DNA of 64,000 nucleotides from SIG714 sp964638675 (GTDB lineage Bacteria > Bacillota > Clostridia > Oscillospirales > CAG-272): NCBI GenBank assembly GCA_964638675.1, contig CAZXAU010000005.1:62001-126000 (forward strand), in the 5' to 3' direction. The notes beneath the pieces were generated by a model, which was not told where the DNA came from, did no database searches, and was given only the letters and a program-made list of their open reading frames with translations. The stretch's first letter is position 1. Each line of letters starts with the position of its first letter. Below, piece after piece: positions 8,759 to 17,101 of this stretch. The position numbers and the translations under genes were made by a program.

Positions 8759-9820
8759 ATGTTGGTTTCGGTATTATTGTTTATTGTGGGCCTTGTGCTC
8801 CTCATTTTTGGCGGAGATTGGTTTGTTGACGGTGCTGTCGGGATTGCAAAAAAATTTCACCTGCCCGAGCTTCTTATAGGTGCTACGGTCGTGTCTATAG
8901 GTACGACTCTGCCTGAGGTTATGGTGTCGGCAAGTGCGGCTATAGGTGGAATGGGAGACACCTCATACGGAAATGCAATTGGCTCGATCATATGCAATAC
9001 ATCACTTATTGCGGCGATATCTATGACATTTGCTCCGGGGGGAAAAGTCAATAAAAAAACATTTCGTGCACCTATTATATTCTTATTTGCCAGTATGGCA
9101 TTCTTTTGCCTTATATCTTATACATCCGGATATTTTTCACGTGTTCACGGCATTATACTTCTCGCGGCCTTTGTAGTATATATGTTTGTAACTGTAAGGC
9201 AGGCGCTCAAAAACAGGACAAATTCAGAGATTGCTGAGATCACTTCAGTTGAATCTATTGAACCGTCTGAAAATGACGGCAGTAAAGCAGACAATGAAGA
9301 ACACAATGATGAGTCGGACAAGTTGTTGTTTGGTAAGATCAAGATAAATCCCACCATTAAAATGATATTACTGCTTGTTCTAGGTGCTGTGGCAATTGCT
9401 TTGGGGGCAAATCTGCTTGTCGACAACGGAATTATTATTGCACAGGAGCTCGGAGTTCCCCAGACTGTTATTGCATTGACTTTTATCGCTCTCGGCACAT
9501 CGCTTCCTGAGCTTGTGACAGCAATTACATCACTGATAAAGGGGCACGGCTCGCTGTCATTCGGTAATATCATCGGTGCTAATCTCTTTAATATTGTACT
9601 TGTTATGGCAGCATCTATCGTGATAAACCCATTCGAGATGCCAAAATCTCAGCTTTTCGGAATGACTTCATCTCTGATTCTCGATATTCCTGTAATGCTT
9701 GCCGTCACATTGATCATGGCAGTTCCTTCTTTGATCAAGGGCAAGACTTACCGCTGGCAGGGAATTGCACTGCTTTGCATTTATGCGGCATTCTGCGCTT
9801 CGCAGTTCTTTATCAGCTGA
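8759..9820 (+). CDS. Calcium/sodium antiporter, CaCA family (YrbG-like)
   Basis: A 353-residue inner-membrane cation exchanger. Two inverted alpha repeats are clear: SIGTTLPEVMVSASA ... GNAIGSIICNT (residues about 45-80) and ALGTSLPELVTAITS ... GNIIGANLFNI (about 240-280). The Glu in LPE and the Asn in GN(A/I)IG are ion ligands in the family. A hydrophilic acidic loop (about 155-195) joins the halves, as in bacterial CaCA proteins of 10 helices. Start ATG 8759 lies 1 bp past the mntP stop, suggesting translational coupling. Sharing a Mn-type leader with mntP hints that it may also move Mn2+, which is inference. Confidence 0.85.
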   Translation: MLVSVLLFIVGLVLLIFGGDWFVDGAVGIAKKFHLPELLIGATVVSIGTTLPEVMVSASAAIGGMGDTSYGNAIGSIICNTSLIAAISMTFAPGGKVNKKTFRAPIIFLFASMAFFCLISYTSGYFSRVHGIILLAAFVVYMFVTVRQALKNRTNSEIAEITSVESIEPSENDGSKADNEEHNDESDKLLFGKIKINPTIKMILLLVLGAVAIALGANLLVDNGIIIAQELGVPQTVIALTFIALGTSLPELVTAITSLIKGHGSLSFGNIIGANLFNIVLVMAASIVINPFEMPKSQLFGMTSSLILDIPVMLAVTLIMAVPSLIKGKTYRWQGIALLCIYAAFCASQFFIS

Positions 9821-9962
9821 ATATATTTTTCGGGAAGCTTTCTGTAGAAAGCTCATCAGAATAATCGTTGAGATTAAAATTATATATTGTTGCTTATCTG
9901 CCTTTAAGTTTGCGGATGAGCAATACATTCATTACCCATATTGCCTTATATTTTATAACAAA

Positions 9963-10007
9963 CAGGGCTGAGTCAAAAGCTTTCGGTAAGCAAATGACTC
10001 AGCCCTG
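9963..10007. terminator. Bidirectional terminator between convergent genes
   Basis: Perfect 13-bp arms CAGGGCTGAGTCA (9963-9975) and TGACTCAGCCCTG (9995-10007) lie between the antiporter gene and the convergent gene ending at 10092. Confidence 0.7.
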
Positions 10008-10091
10008 ACAATTTGTGTCGGTGAAAGAATTATAATACGGTATCGCTAATTATGTATAATGCAATCTGTGAAAGATCCTGTAATTCAACAG

Positions 10092-10970
10092 TTAATCTTC
10101 GTCTGCCTTGATTCCGGTCTGATTCACAAAAGTTTCATATTCCCAGAACGGGAAGAGAAGCTCATAATCGTTGCCGTCTTTTTCAATCTCGAGAGAATAG
10201 TATGGAGCGAAATGTACCGTTCCGTCTTTGGTTTCATATATTTTTCCGCTGTTTTTATACGAATCGGGAGATTCGTCTTTCATCCAGCAATCGACTTTGA
10301 CTTTGGATCTGATCTTATGAAGCGCCTTGACCTGTGAGAGTGGGATATCATATCTTTCAGTATTAAAACACAGGCATATTTTACTGTCTTCAATAAAAAA
10401 ATCTGCTGACAAAATTGCATAATCGAATAGTTTTTTATGTGTGACCTTCATCTCGCCGTTTTTGATCTCATAGGCGAGGGACAATATATCAAACTCGACC
10501 GTTTTTCCGGGTGTTACTCCAAGCTGGGAGAGAGAGAATGTTTTTATGTTTTCAAGTTTTCTGTCAAGCTCAAGCTTTTCATCACTTTTCAGGAAGCTTT
10601 TCTCCTTTTTCAGTAAGAGGGCGAAGGATGCTATACCTGCAAATGCAAGAACTGCCGCAGCTATGAAAGCTACCGGAGCTTTTTGAAATGCTTCGCCGAC
10701 AGTTATTTCTGAGCCTGATATTGCACGTATTGCTGCGGCGATAATAAGAAAGAGAGCAAAGCCGCAGAACATTACAATACCTTTCAGCACTGAAATCGGT
10801 TTTGTAAGCTTTTTCATCTGAGCAAGCAGCTCGTCGGCTGACTTATCAATATAATCTTCGGTTTCTTTATCTACACGTGCGGTTATGAAAGCCTCTCCGT
10901 CTGATACGCCTTCTTCCTGATTCAGTGTAAAGTCGGTTGCAAAAATATTTTTAGCCATAGTTATGTCCAT
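10092..10970 (-). CDS. Membrane protein of unknown function
   Basis: A 292-residue protein not recognised as a known family. Residues about 60-80 (VLKGIVMFCGFALFLIIAAA) and 95-120 are two membrane helices; a short acidic cytosolic N-terminus precedes them and a soluble domain of about 165 residues follows, with alternating strands and no visible catalytic motif. The layout resembles YcxB-like or PH-like membrane sensors, but that is a guess. Start 10970 is the ATG supplied by repeat R1 copy A; an in-frame ATG at 10958 (MAKN) may be the ancestral start. The frame upstream of 10970 belongs to the repeat, not the protein. It is divergent from trmO. Confidence 0.7.
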   Translation of the reverse strand: MDITMAKNIFATDFTLNQEEGVSDGEAFITARVDKETEDYIDKSADELLAQMKKLTKPISVLKGIVMFCGFALFLIIAAAIRAISGSEITVGEAFQKAPVAFIAAAVLAFAGIASFALLLKKEKSFLKSDEKLELDRKLENIKTFSLSQLGVTPGKTVEFDILSLAYEIKNGEMKVTHKKLFDYAILSADFFIEDSKICLCFNTERYDIPLSQVKALHKIRSKVKVDCWMKDESPDSYKNSGKIYETKDGTVHFAPYYSLEIEKDGNDYELLFPFWEYETFVNQTGIKADED

Positions 10971-11091
10971 TGCTTTCGCAATGCGAAAGCTTCCTTTCTT
11001 TCCGGAATTGGGGCTGGTTTTGCAACGCCAAATCTCCGCCGTGTAAATGGCAAAGCCACAAAACACTGTCTAAAAAATATATTTTTCAGAC
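10968..11091 (-). repeat. R1 repeat, copy A (SD-hairpin-ATG element)
   Basis: Reading on the minus strand: a 5' hairpin (GTCTGAAAAA/TTTTTTAGAC), then GTGTTTTGTGGCTTTG, a variable GC-rich middle, TGCAAAACCAGCCCCAATTCC in two halves, then GAAAGGAAG, the hairpin GCTTTCGC-ATT-GCGAAAGC and ATGG. The ATG is in frame with the following gene, 12 bp before MAKN. It shares its order of blocks with copies at 16.9, 44.6 and 56.6 kb. Confidence 0.85.
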
Positions 11092-11116
11092 TTTATATCC
11101 CCGTTTTATTTTTATG

Positions 11117-11145
11117 TTGACAGGACGTGTGATTTGTTGTAAAAT
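11117..11145 (+). promoter_or_regulatory. Promoter of trmO
   Basis: TTGACA (11117-11122), a 17-bp spacer and TAAAAT (11140-11145), about 40 bp before the ATG. Confidence 0.75.
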
Positions 11146-11184
11146 GTTATTATAATAGATCATATTGAACGGAATGGATGTAAA

Positions 11185-11859
11185 ATGCAGATTGAACCGA
11201 TTGCTTACATACATAATGATTTTAAAGAGAAATTCGGAATCCCACGTCAGAGCGGGCTTTCCGAAAATCTTTCAAAAATCGTATTTGAAAAGAAATACAG
11301 AATACCTGAGGCACTCAGAGGAATAGATGGATTTTCTCATCTTTGGCTGATATTTGATTTTTCGGAATCACACCGTGAGAAGTTTTCTCCGACAGTACGG
11401 CCGCCGAGACTCGGGGGGAACAAACGTGTCGGAGTTTTTGCAAGCCGCTCACCCTTCAGACCAAATTCTATCGGGCTGTCTTGTGTCAAGCTTGAAAGAG
11501 TCGAAAAGACAGAAAATGAGGGAACCGTCCTGATCGTGTTGGGGGCAGATCTGCTTGATATGACACCGATATACGATATCAAGCCATATCTTTCATTTTC
11601 CGATTCTCACCCGGATGCTGTCTGCGGATATGCAGATGAATTCATAGAATATCACCTGACACTCAGTGACCCTTTAAACCTTCTCGGGATAATGCCGACA
11701 GATCTGAGACTTCGGGTAATTGAATGTCTTGAAAACGATCCGAGACCTTCATATAAAAGTAACGAAGGTGAAATATTCGGAATGAGATATTCGGGATATG
11801 ACATTTCATTCAGTGTTAAAGACGGTATTCTGACCGTAAAGAATGTAAAAACAGTATAA
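11185..11859 (+). CDS. trmO: tRNA (N6-threonylcarbamoyladenosine37-N6)-methyltransferase TrmO
   Basis: A 224-residue TrmO (TsaA/YaeB) family protein. It opens with the family's IEPIAYIHNDFKEKFGIPRQ and has FSHLWLIFDF, the signature RPPRLGG, then VGVFASRSPFRPNSIGLS, the SAM-binding beta-barrel core, and later DLLDMTPIYDIKPYL. TrmO adds a methyl group to t6A37 in tRNAs reading ACY codons. The length matches the family. It has its own promoter and faces two convergent permease genes, with only 36 bp between stops. Confidence 0.93.
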   Translation: MQIEPIAYIHNDFKEKFGIPRQSGLSENLSKIVFEKKYRIPEALRGIDGFSHLWLIFDFSESHREKFSPTVRPPRLGGNKRVGVFASRSPFRPNSIGLSCVKLERVEKTENEGTVLIVLGADLLDMTPIYDIKPYLSFSDSHPDAVCGYADEFIEYHLTLSDPLNLLGIMPTDLRLRVIECLENDPRPSYKSNEGEIFGMRYSGYDISFSVKDGILTVKNVKTV

Positions 11860-11895
11860 TTAACAAATAAAGTTCTTGCTTTTTCGCGCAGGGAC

Positions 11896-13161
11896 TTATT
11901 TATTTTCGCTGTTGCAATCGCTTTTTGACTTTTCGGGTGAAGCTGTTACTTTCAGAGCACCACCGTCATCCGATTTCGGGAAATATGATTCGGTATTCGG
12001 TGACAGCCCTTTTGCCTTAAGCCTTGAATTTACTTTATCTCCGATTATTCTGTACAGAGTTGCAAAGAGCGGAACTCCGAAAAGCATACCCAGAAGTCCG
12101 AAAAGTGCACCGAACACGATCGTCGATGTAATAACCCAGACTGCCGGAATCTTTTCAAGTCTTCCGAGCAGGACAGGTCCGATGATTCTGTAATCGATCT
12201 GTTGGATTGCGATGATTATAAGAATAACCCATATAGCCTTTGACGGCTGAGTCAGAAGTACTATGAAAACAACCGGAATCGAGCCGAATATCGGTCCGAA
12301 GAATGGAATGAAATTTGTTATTCCCGAGATTATGGCGAGGATCGGGAAAAACTTGAGTCCAAGCGCCCAATAGGCGATATACGAAAACAGGAATACTATA
12401 AGTGAGTCGAACAGCTTGTTTCTGATATAGTTTCCGAAATTGTAATCGGTTATGCGGTAGATCTCTCCTATACGCTCATAATGCTTTTTGTTCGTAAATG
12501 CCTTAAACAGTTTAGTGAGCAATGTATGCATTTTTTCACGGTAGGCAAGGAGATAAACTGCAAATACAAATGCGATTACTGCATTGTATACTCCGCCCGC
12601 AACTGTCGTTATGAGATCGGCTACTATCGGGATAATATCCTGGATCCATTCATATGCCTTTTCTATTATCGCACTGTCGCCGCTCTCCGGGTCTATTCCT
12701 ATAATACGCAGAACCGAATCGTAATATTTTGACAGAACCTCATTGTTTTTGACATATCCCGTGATCATTCCGACTACATCATCGACATTCGAGAATTTTT
12801 CCGAAAACATATTGTAGCTTTCAATGATCTGCGGAATCAATATCATGATTATCAGTGTCAGCACAAGCAGTACGCACAAAAGTACACATACAATGGACAA
12901 TCCGCGGCGAAGTTTTGAATAGGTCTTGCCTTTACCGACCTTCCGGAAAACCTTGTTCTCGAACAATGTCAGAAGAGGGTTAAGCATATATGCCATTATT
13001 ATTCCGCCCAGGACCGGTGTCATTATGGAAAGAACGTTGAGGAAAAATGCATGGATCGATCCTAAGTTGATCAGAAGGAATACAAGCAGAACTACAGATG
13101 CCAGAACAAGAAAAGAATATATTGCAATTGTTTTTATTTTTTCGTTTCGTTCAAATTTCAT
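11896..13161 (-). CDS. AI-2E family transporter (PerM/YhhT type), second of pair
   Basis: A 421-residue integral membrane protein with about eight helices. The family signature is the late block FIPFFGPIFGSIPVVFIVLL followed by DYRIIGPVLLGR and the GLLGMLFGVPLFATLYRI ending. A hydrophilic stretch (about residues 110-190) follows the second helical pair. Proteins of this family are put forward as AI-2 exporters or Na+/H+ antiporters, and the substrate here is unknown. AAGGAG precedes ATG 13161. It starts 14 bp after the stop of a paralogue on the same strand, so the two form an operon. Confidence 0.86.
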   Translation of the reverse strand: MKFERNEKIKTIAIYSFLVLASVVLLVFLLINLGSIHAFFLNVLSIMTPVLGGIIMAYMLNPLLTLFENKVFRKVGKGKTYSKLRRGLSIVCVLLCVLLVLTLIIMILIPQIIESYNMFSEKFSNVDDVVGMITGYVKNNEVLSKYYDSVLRIIGIDPESGDSAIIEKAYEWIQDIIPIVADLITTVAGGVYNAVIAFVFAVYLLAYREKMHTLLTKLFKAFTNKKHYERIGEIYRITDYNFGNYIRNKLFDSLIVFLFSYIAYWALGLKFFPILAIISGITNFIPFFGPIFGSIPVVFIVLLTQPSKAIWVILIIIAIQQIDYRIIGPVLLGRLEKIPAVWVITSTIVFGALFGLLGMLFGVPLFATLYRIIGDKVNSRLKAKGLSPNTESYFPKSDDGGALKVTASPEKSKSDCNSENK

Positions 13162-13175
13162 TTTGTTCTCCTTTT

Positions 13176-14372
13176 TCAGTTTTCAGCCTTTTCACTGCTC
13201 AAAGTGTTATTAGATAGTTCGGGAGGGTTTTTGATCTTTTCTTTATTGCTCAGCCTTTTTCTGATCAGTTGACCGAGCAGTGTATAGGATGAAGCGAAGA
13301 TCGGAACGCCCAGGAGCATTCCCGGAATTCCGAAAATACCGCCGAAGAGTATTGTTGATGACATGGTGAATATAGGGATCAGTCCCACCTGACCGCCTAC
13401 TATCATCGGGTCAAGAATATTTCCGTCGAGCTGTTGCAGGACTAAAATAATCAGGAAAAGCAATATAAGCTTTTCGGGCTGAGCAATGAGAACAATAAGA
13501 CCTGCTGGAACAGCACCGATGAACGGACCGAAGAATGGGATCATGTTCGTTACTGCCGCAATTATAGCGAGAACGGGATAGAATTTTATTCCGAAGAGCA
13601 TATACACAATTGCCGAGACAATACCGACGATTATCGAATCTATGATCTTTCCACGCAGATATTTACCGAAATTGACATCGAGAAGACCTATGAATGTCGA
13701 TATTCCCGAAATTGTTTTCTTTCCGAAAAACGCATACATCATCTTCTTGACGATGGCTGACAGTTTTTCTTTATGCGCAAGAACATAAATCGAATAAATA
13801 AATCCCACAAGTATTGCCCATACTGCATTCGCAAAGCTGACTGCGTATTTTTCAATGATCGGCATTACACTTTTGTACAGAATATCGATGATCGACTTCG
13901 ATTCTTTTCTGATGAACGACATGATGCTGTCGGAGTGATCTTTCAATATCGGCGTATCGCTGATAAATGACTCTATTGACTCCAAAGCCTTGTCTTCCGA
14001 GCCGTACTTGTCGGTGAATATGTGGAAGTTGTCGGCGACATTAGGAACAATTACAAGATAAAAACCGTACAGCATTCCGATTATCAGTGCATAGGTCAAT
14101 ATAAGTGACAGTATCCTTCGTAGTCTTGAGAGCTTTTTTCCTTTTTGTATTCTTCCGAATAGTTTATTTTCAATGAATGAAAGTATCGGCGAGAGAAGAT
14201 ATGCAACGCACAAACCGATGACAAGTGCTGACATCGTCGAAACAATTCCCGAAAGAAATCTTGCAATATCATCTATTGAAAAGAGAAAAAGTGCAAGTAA
14301 TGCGACCGCCGCAAGCACGATCACTGCCGCAAGTGCAGCATGCCTTATTGTGGATCTTTCTTTTTCGCTCAT
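13176..14372 (-). CDS. AI-2E family transporter, first of pair
   Basis: A 398-residue paralogue of the next gene with the same order: FLSGIVSTMSALVIGLCVAY near the N-terminus, MIPFFGPFIGAVPAGLIVLI late, DPMIVGGQVG, then GIPGMLLGVPIFASSYTL. A GGGAG site lies 7 bp before ATG 14372, and a consensus promoter lies at 14415-14443 on the minus strand. The two paralogues differ through most of their length, so the duplication is old. They might form a hetero-oligomer or have different substrates; the sequence does not say. Confidence 0.86.
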   Translation of the reverse strand: MSEKERSTIRHAALAAVIVLAAVALLALFLFSIDDIARFLSGIVSTMSALVIGLCVAYLLSPILSFIENKLFGRIQKGKKLSRLRRILSLILTYALIIGMLYGFYLVIVPNVADNFHIFTDKYGSEDKALESIESFISDTPILKDHSDSIMSFIRKESKSIIDILYKSVMPIIEKYAVSFANAVWAILVGFIYSIYVLAHKEKLSAIVKKMMYAFFGKKTISGISTFIGLLDVNFGKYLRGKIIDSIIVGIVSAIVYMLFGIKFYPVLAIIAAVTNMIPFFGPFIGAVPAGLIVLIAQPEKLILLFLIILVLQQLDGNILDPMIVGGQVGLIPIFTMSSTILFGGIFGIPGMLLGVPIFASSYTLLGQLIRKRLSNKEKIKNPPELSNNTLSSEKAEN

Positions 14373-14414
14373 GTCACTTATCTCCCTGTTTTTTCTTTAT
14401 TTTATCTTTATTTT

Positions 14415-14443
14415 ATAATACACTATTTTTTTGAAAGAGTCAA
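14415..14443 (-). promoter_or_regulatory. Promoter of the AI-2E permease operon
   Basis: On the minus strand TTGACT (14443-14438), a 17-bp spacer and TATTAT (14420-14415). It lies back to back with the ispE promoter. Confidence 0.78.
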
Positions 14444-14452
14444 CAGTATTTC

Positions 14453-14481
14453 TTGATTTTTACAAAAAAATATGCTATAAT
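14453..14481 (+). promoter_or_regulatory. Promoter of ispE
   Basis: TTGATT (14453-14458), a 17-bp spacer and TATAAT (14476-14481), about 40 bp before the GTG start. Confidence 0.75.
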
Positions 14482-14519
14482 TACAGCAGAATGCAGAAAA
14501 AAGGGGTTGAACCATAAAG

Positions 14520-15398
14520 GTGAGATATACTCAGATCAGAGGATATGCAAAGATAAATTTATTTCTTGAGGTATATGAGCAGAACGGTAACGGTTATCAC
14601 GATATAGATTCTGTGATGCAGTGCGTTTCACTTCACGACAGGGTCAGGGTCGGATTTGAAGAAACATGCACTGACGGAATGAGAGAGATCAGTGTGAGAT
14701 CGGGAAGTTCAAAGATACCCTGTGACGAGAGAAACACTGCATATAAAGCGGCAAAAATATTTATGGATCGATCTGGCATCTGCGGAAGGGTGGATATTTC
14801 AATTGAAAAGCTCATTCCGTTCTCGGCAGGGCTTGGCGGAGGAAGTGCAGATGCGGCGGCTGTCATTATTGCACTCAACGATCTGTGCAACACCGGGTAT
14901 ACGAACGAACGGCTTTGCTCTATAGGCGCGTCTGTCGGTGCCGATGTGCCGTTCTGCATCAGAAAGGGCTGTGCAATATGCAGAGGAATCGGCGAAATTT
15001 TCACACCTTGCGACAGTCTGCCTCAAAACACACAGATAGTTATAGCAAAAGGCAGACAGGGTTCGAGTACTCCGCTGAGCTTTCGTAAGCTAGATGAAAT
15101 AAAAAACAGAGAAATCATACAAAGCAGTGATGAGACAGCCGAGGCACTTCGATCGGGCGACATTGCAAAGATATCAAAAAGTCTTTATAATGCATTTGAG
15201 AAGGTCGTCCTTCCGATAAACAGGGAAGCTTCCTGTGCAAGGCGGCTCCTTGCACTTTCGGGAGCGTCGGGAGTACTTATGTCGGGCTCCGGCTCTGCAG
15301 TTTTCGGACTTTTCTGTGACGAAAAAAAAGCACAGAGTGCAAAATCTCTGCTTATTGACAGAGGATTTTCGGCATTTGTCTGTACTCCGATTCAGTGA
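14520..15398 (+). CDS. ispE: 4-diphosphocytidyl-2-C-methyl-D-erythritol kinase
   Basis: A 292-residue GHMP kinase. GYAKINLFLEV at the N-terminus, GNGYHDIDSVMQ, and the glycine-rich ATP loop PFSAGLGGGSADAAA (residues about 100) identify IspE; ASGVLMSGSGSAVFG is the third GHMP motif. It phosphorylates CDP-methylerythritol in the non-mevalonate isoprenoid pathway. GTG 14520 is used because it matches the usual N-terminus; a GGGG site lies about 13 bp upstream. The gene stands alone between divergent and convergent neighbours. Confidence 0.92.
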   Translation: MRYTQIRGYAKINLFLEVYEQNGNGYHDIDSVMQCVSLHDRVRVGFEETCTDGMREISVRSGSSKIPCDERNTAYKAAKIFMDRSGICGRVDISIEKLIPFSAGLGGGSADAAAVIIALNDLCNTGYTNERLCSIGASVGADVPFCIRKGCAICRGIGEIFTPCDSLPQNTQIVIAKGRQGSSTPLSFRKLDEIKNREIIQSSDETAEALRSGDIAKISKSLYNAFEKVVLPINREASCARRLLALSGASGVLMSGSGSAVFGLFCDEKKAQSAKSLLIDRGFSAFVCTPIQ

Positions 15399-15411
15399 TT
15401 GCGTAAATAAT

Positions 15412-15449
15412 TTATGGGGTAAACTTTTGGTATTAAGCTTACCCCATAA
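15412..15449. terminator. Bidirectional terminator ispE / ROK-like gene
   Basis: TTATGGGGTAA (15412-15422) pairs with TTACCCCATAA (15439-15449) between the convergent stops at 15398 and 15475; T-rich sequence lies on both sides. Confidence 0.75.
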
Positions 15450-15474
15450 TTTGATATTTGATTCAGATATCTGA

Positions 15475-16866
15475 TTATTTAAGTTCTACAAGACTTGCAG
15501 CTGCGATAGACTGACCGACTCTGCGAAGCATTTCGCTCGGAAGCTCTACACTTACCTGATACTGAGGATAATCTTTTGCAAGAACCTCACGGCAGGTATC
15601 AAGCAAGAGGTCTCCGCCCTTTCCGGATGTAACTCTTCCCATAAGGATGAGGTGCTTGATCTCGTAGAAGTGGGCGTATGTACCGATTGCATGAGCGAGG
15701 TAAGATCCGATCGATGCAAATATCGAGAGGGCATTCTCGTCTCCTTCATTTGCAAGCTTCTGTGCAATTTTGAGCTTTTCAGCAGGTGTAAGTGATTCAT
15801 CGATCTCAATTCCTGCTCTAGGTGCAAGACGTATAACGGCATCCTGCGAGAGATACTGCGTGCCGACTCCTATATCGCCTGACCACGGGTCTGCTGAAGC
15901 GCCAGGATTCATATCGATAGGAGCAAAAGCAAGCTCATTGAGCATACCGGTGATGTTACCGCTTTCATCTACATATCCGACAGCTTCACTTGTGCCCATT
16001 GCAAGTCCCATGACCTTGTTGTCCTTGAGATCCATTGCGCCTGCAAGTGCGGTTACGTCTCCGTCATTTGCCACTTCAAAGGGAATGTCTTTTCCGACTG
16101 CTGCACATGCATTGAGATATATATCCTTTACCTTTGCTTCAAAATCCTCGGGTGATACCGCCTTGAAGAGAGAAGCGAGCATTGTACGGTTATTTACATA
16201 TATTCCTGCCGATGAAATTCCGATAGCATCGACTCTCGGCATCTTCTCTTTTGCCTTGTTCATTGCCATAACGATGTTTTCGAGGTGATAATCGGGGTTC
16301 GTGTTGACCTTGGGAAGCCATACGATCTCTTCGGAATAAATTACTTCTCCGTTGACAACGGCAGAGACCTTCATATCGCTTCCGCCGGCATCAAAACCGA
16401 TCCTGCAACCGTCTACAAATCCTCCGACAGACTTCGGAGCGGATTTCGCCGCCGGTCTTTCTTCGTAGGTTGTATTGATTATTTCAAAATCCGATTCATA
16501 GACGTTCGACATTGTCTTTACATCGAAATCCTGTCTGCCGCCGATCTTGTAAAGCTCCTTGATGCCTTCATAAATTTTTGTGTTTCCGCAGATGACGACC
16601 TTGAATCCGCCTGATGCCCAGAGCATGAATTTTACAATACGCTCAACATAATTAAGATCGTTTTCATAGCTCTCTTCGTTTCCGACGATCTTTGTTTCAA
16701 AGACGCTGACATTTTCATTTTCACGGTAAACCGCTATTGCAATTTTCTCATTTGCAATTTTTTCGTAAGCGTCGATATAGGCACCCATAGGGATAAACTC
16801 CGGCTCAAGAACCGGCTTGCAATTGAATTCTGCTTTGATATCGTTGACTTTCATTTTTTTGACCAT
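15475..16866 (-). CDS. ROK-like sugar kinase/ASKHA-fold protein
   Basis: A 463-residue protein. The C-terminal 300 residues have the ASKHA fold: a phosphate loop (CRIGFDAGGSDMKVSAVV, about residue 155), IDAIGISSAG, the catalytic region VANDGDVTALAG (about 265) and GLAMGTSEAVGYV. The first 150 residues are a separate alpha/beta domain not seen in ordinary ROK kinases. The zinc motif of classic ROK proteins is not evident, so it may be a BadF/ROK relative with an unknown sugar substrate. The first start, ATG 16866, comes from repeat R1 copy B; the in-frame ATG at 16854 (MKVND) may be ancestral. The promoter at 17030-17058 places R1 in its 5' UTR. Confidence 0.75.
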   Translation of the reverse strand: MVKKMKVNDIKAEFNCKPVLEPEFIPMGAYIDAYEKIANEKIAIAVYRENENVSVFETKIVGNEESYENDLNYVERIVKFMLWASGGFKVVICGNTKIYEGIKELYKIGGRQDFDVKTMSNVYESDFEIINTTYEERPAAKSAPKSVGGFVDGCRIGFDAGGSDMKVSAVVNGEVIYSEEIVWLPKVNTNPDYHLENIVMAMNKAKEKMPRVDAIGISSAGIYVNNRTMLASLFKAVSPEDFEAKVKDIYLNACAAVGKDIPFEVANDGDVTALAGAMDLKDNKVMGLAMGTSEAVGYVDESGNITGMLNELAFAPIDMNPGASADPWSGDIGVGTQYLSQDAVIRLAPRAGIEIDESLTPAEKLKIAQKLANEGDENALSIFASIGSYLAHAIGTYAHFYEIKHLILMGRVTSGKGGDLLLDTCREVLAKDYPQYQVSVELPSEMLRRVGQSIAAASLVELK

Positions 16867-16993
16867 GGCTTTCGCATTGCGAAAGCTTCCTTTCTTGTCT
16901 TGCGGAATTGGGGCTGGTTTTGCGGAGCAAAATCGCTGTTACTCTAACGGCGAAAGCCACAAAACGCCGTTTGAAAGATTTATCTTTCAAACT
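16864..16993 (-). repeat. R1 repeat, copy B
   Basis: On the minus strand: a 5' hairpin (GTTTGAAAGA/TCTTTCAAAC), CGTTTTGTGGCTTTCGCC, a variable middle, GATTTTGCTCCGCAAAACC, CCCCAATTCC, AGAAAGGAAG, the hairpin GCTTTCGC-AAT-GCGAAAGC and CCATGG. The ATG is in frame with the ROK-like gene and 12 bp before its inner ATG. The 5' hairpin differs from copies A and D on both arms, keeping the pairing. Confidence 0.87.
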
Positions 16994-17029
16994 TTTGTCC
17001 TTCCCGATAATACAATTTTTTACCCCTGC

Positions 17030-17058
17030 ATTATACAACAAAACTATCCTTTTTTCAA
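17030..17058 (-). promoter_or_regulatory. Promoter of the ROK-like gene
   Basis: On the minus strand TTGAAA (17058-17053), a 17-bp spacer and TATAAT (17035-17030). Transcription would start near 17023, so the R1 element is transcribed as a leader. Confidence 0.75.
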
Positions 17059-17101
17059 TACCCAAAGTAAAAAAATCAGTGCATATCTGTAATTATTTGT
17101 T

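Noticed and set aside
10971..11066. N-terminal extension (MFCGFAIY...) of the membrane protein gene
   Set aside because: It is translation of repeat R1; the same peptide text appears before argJ, which shows that it belongs to the repeat.
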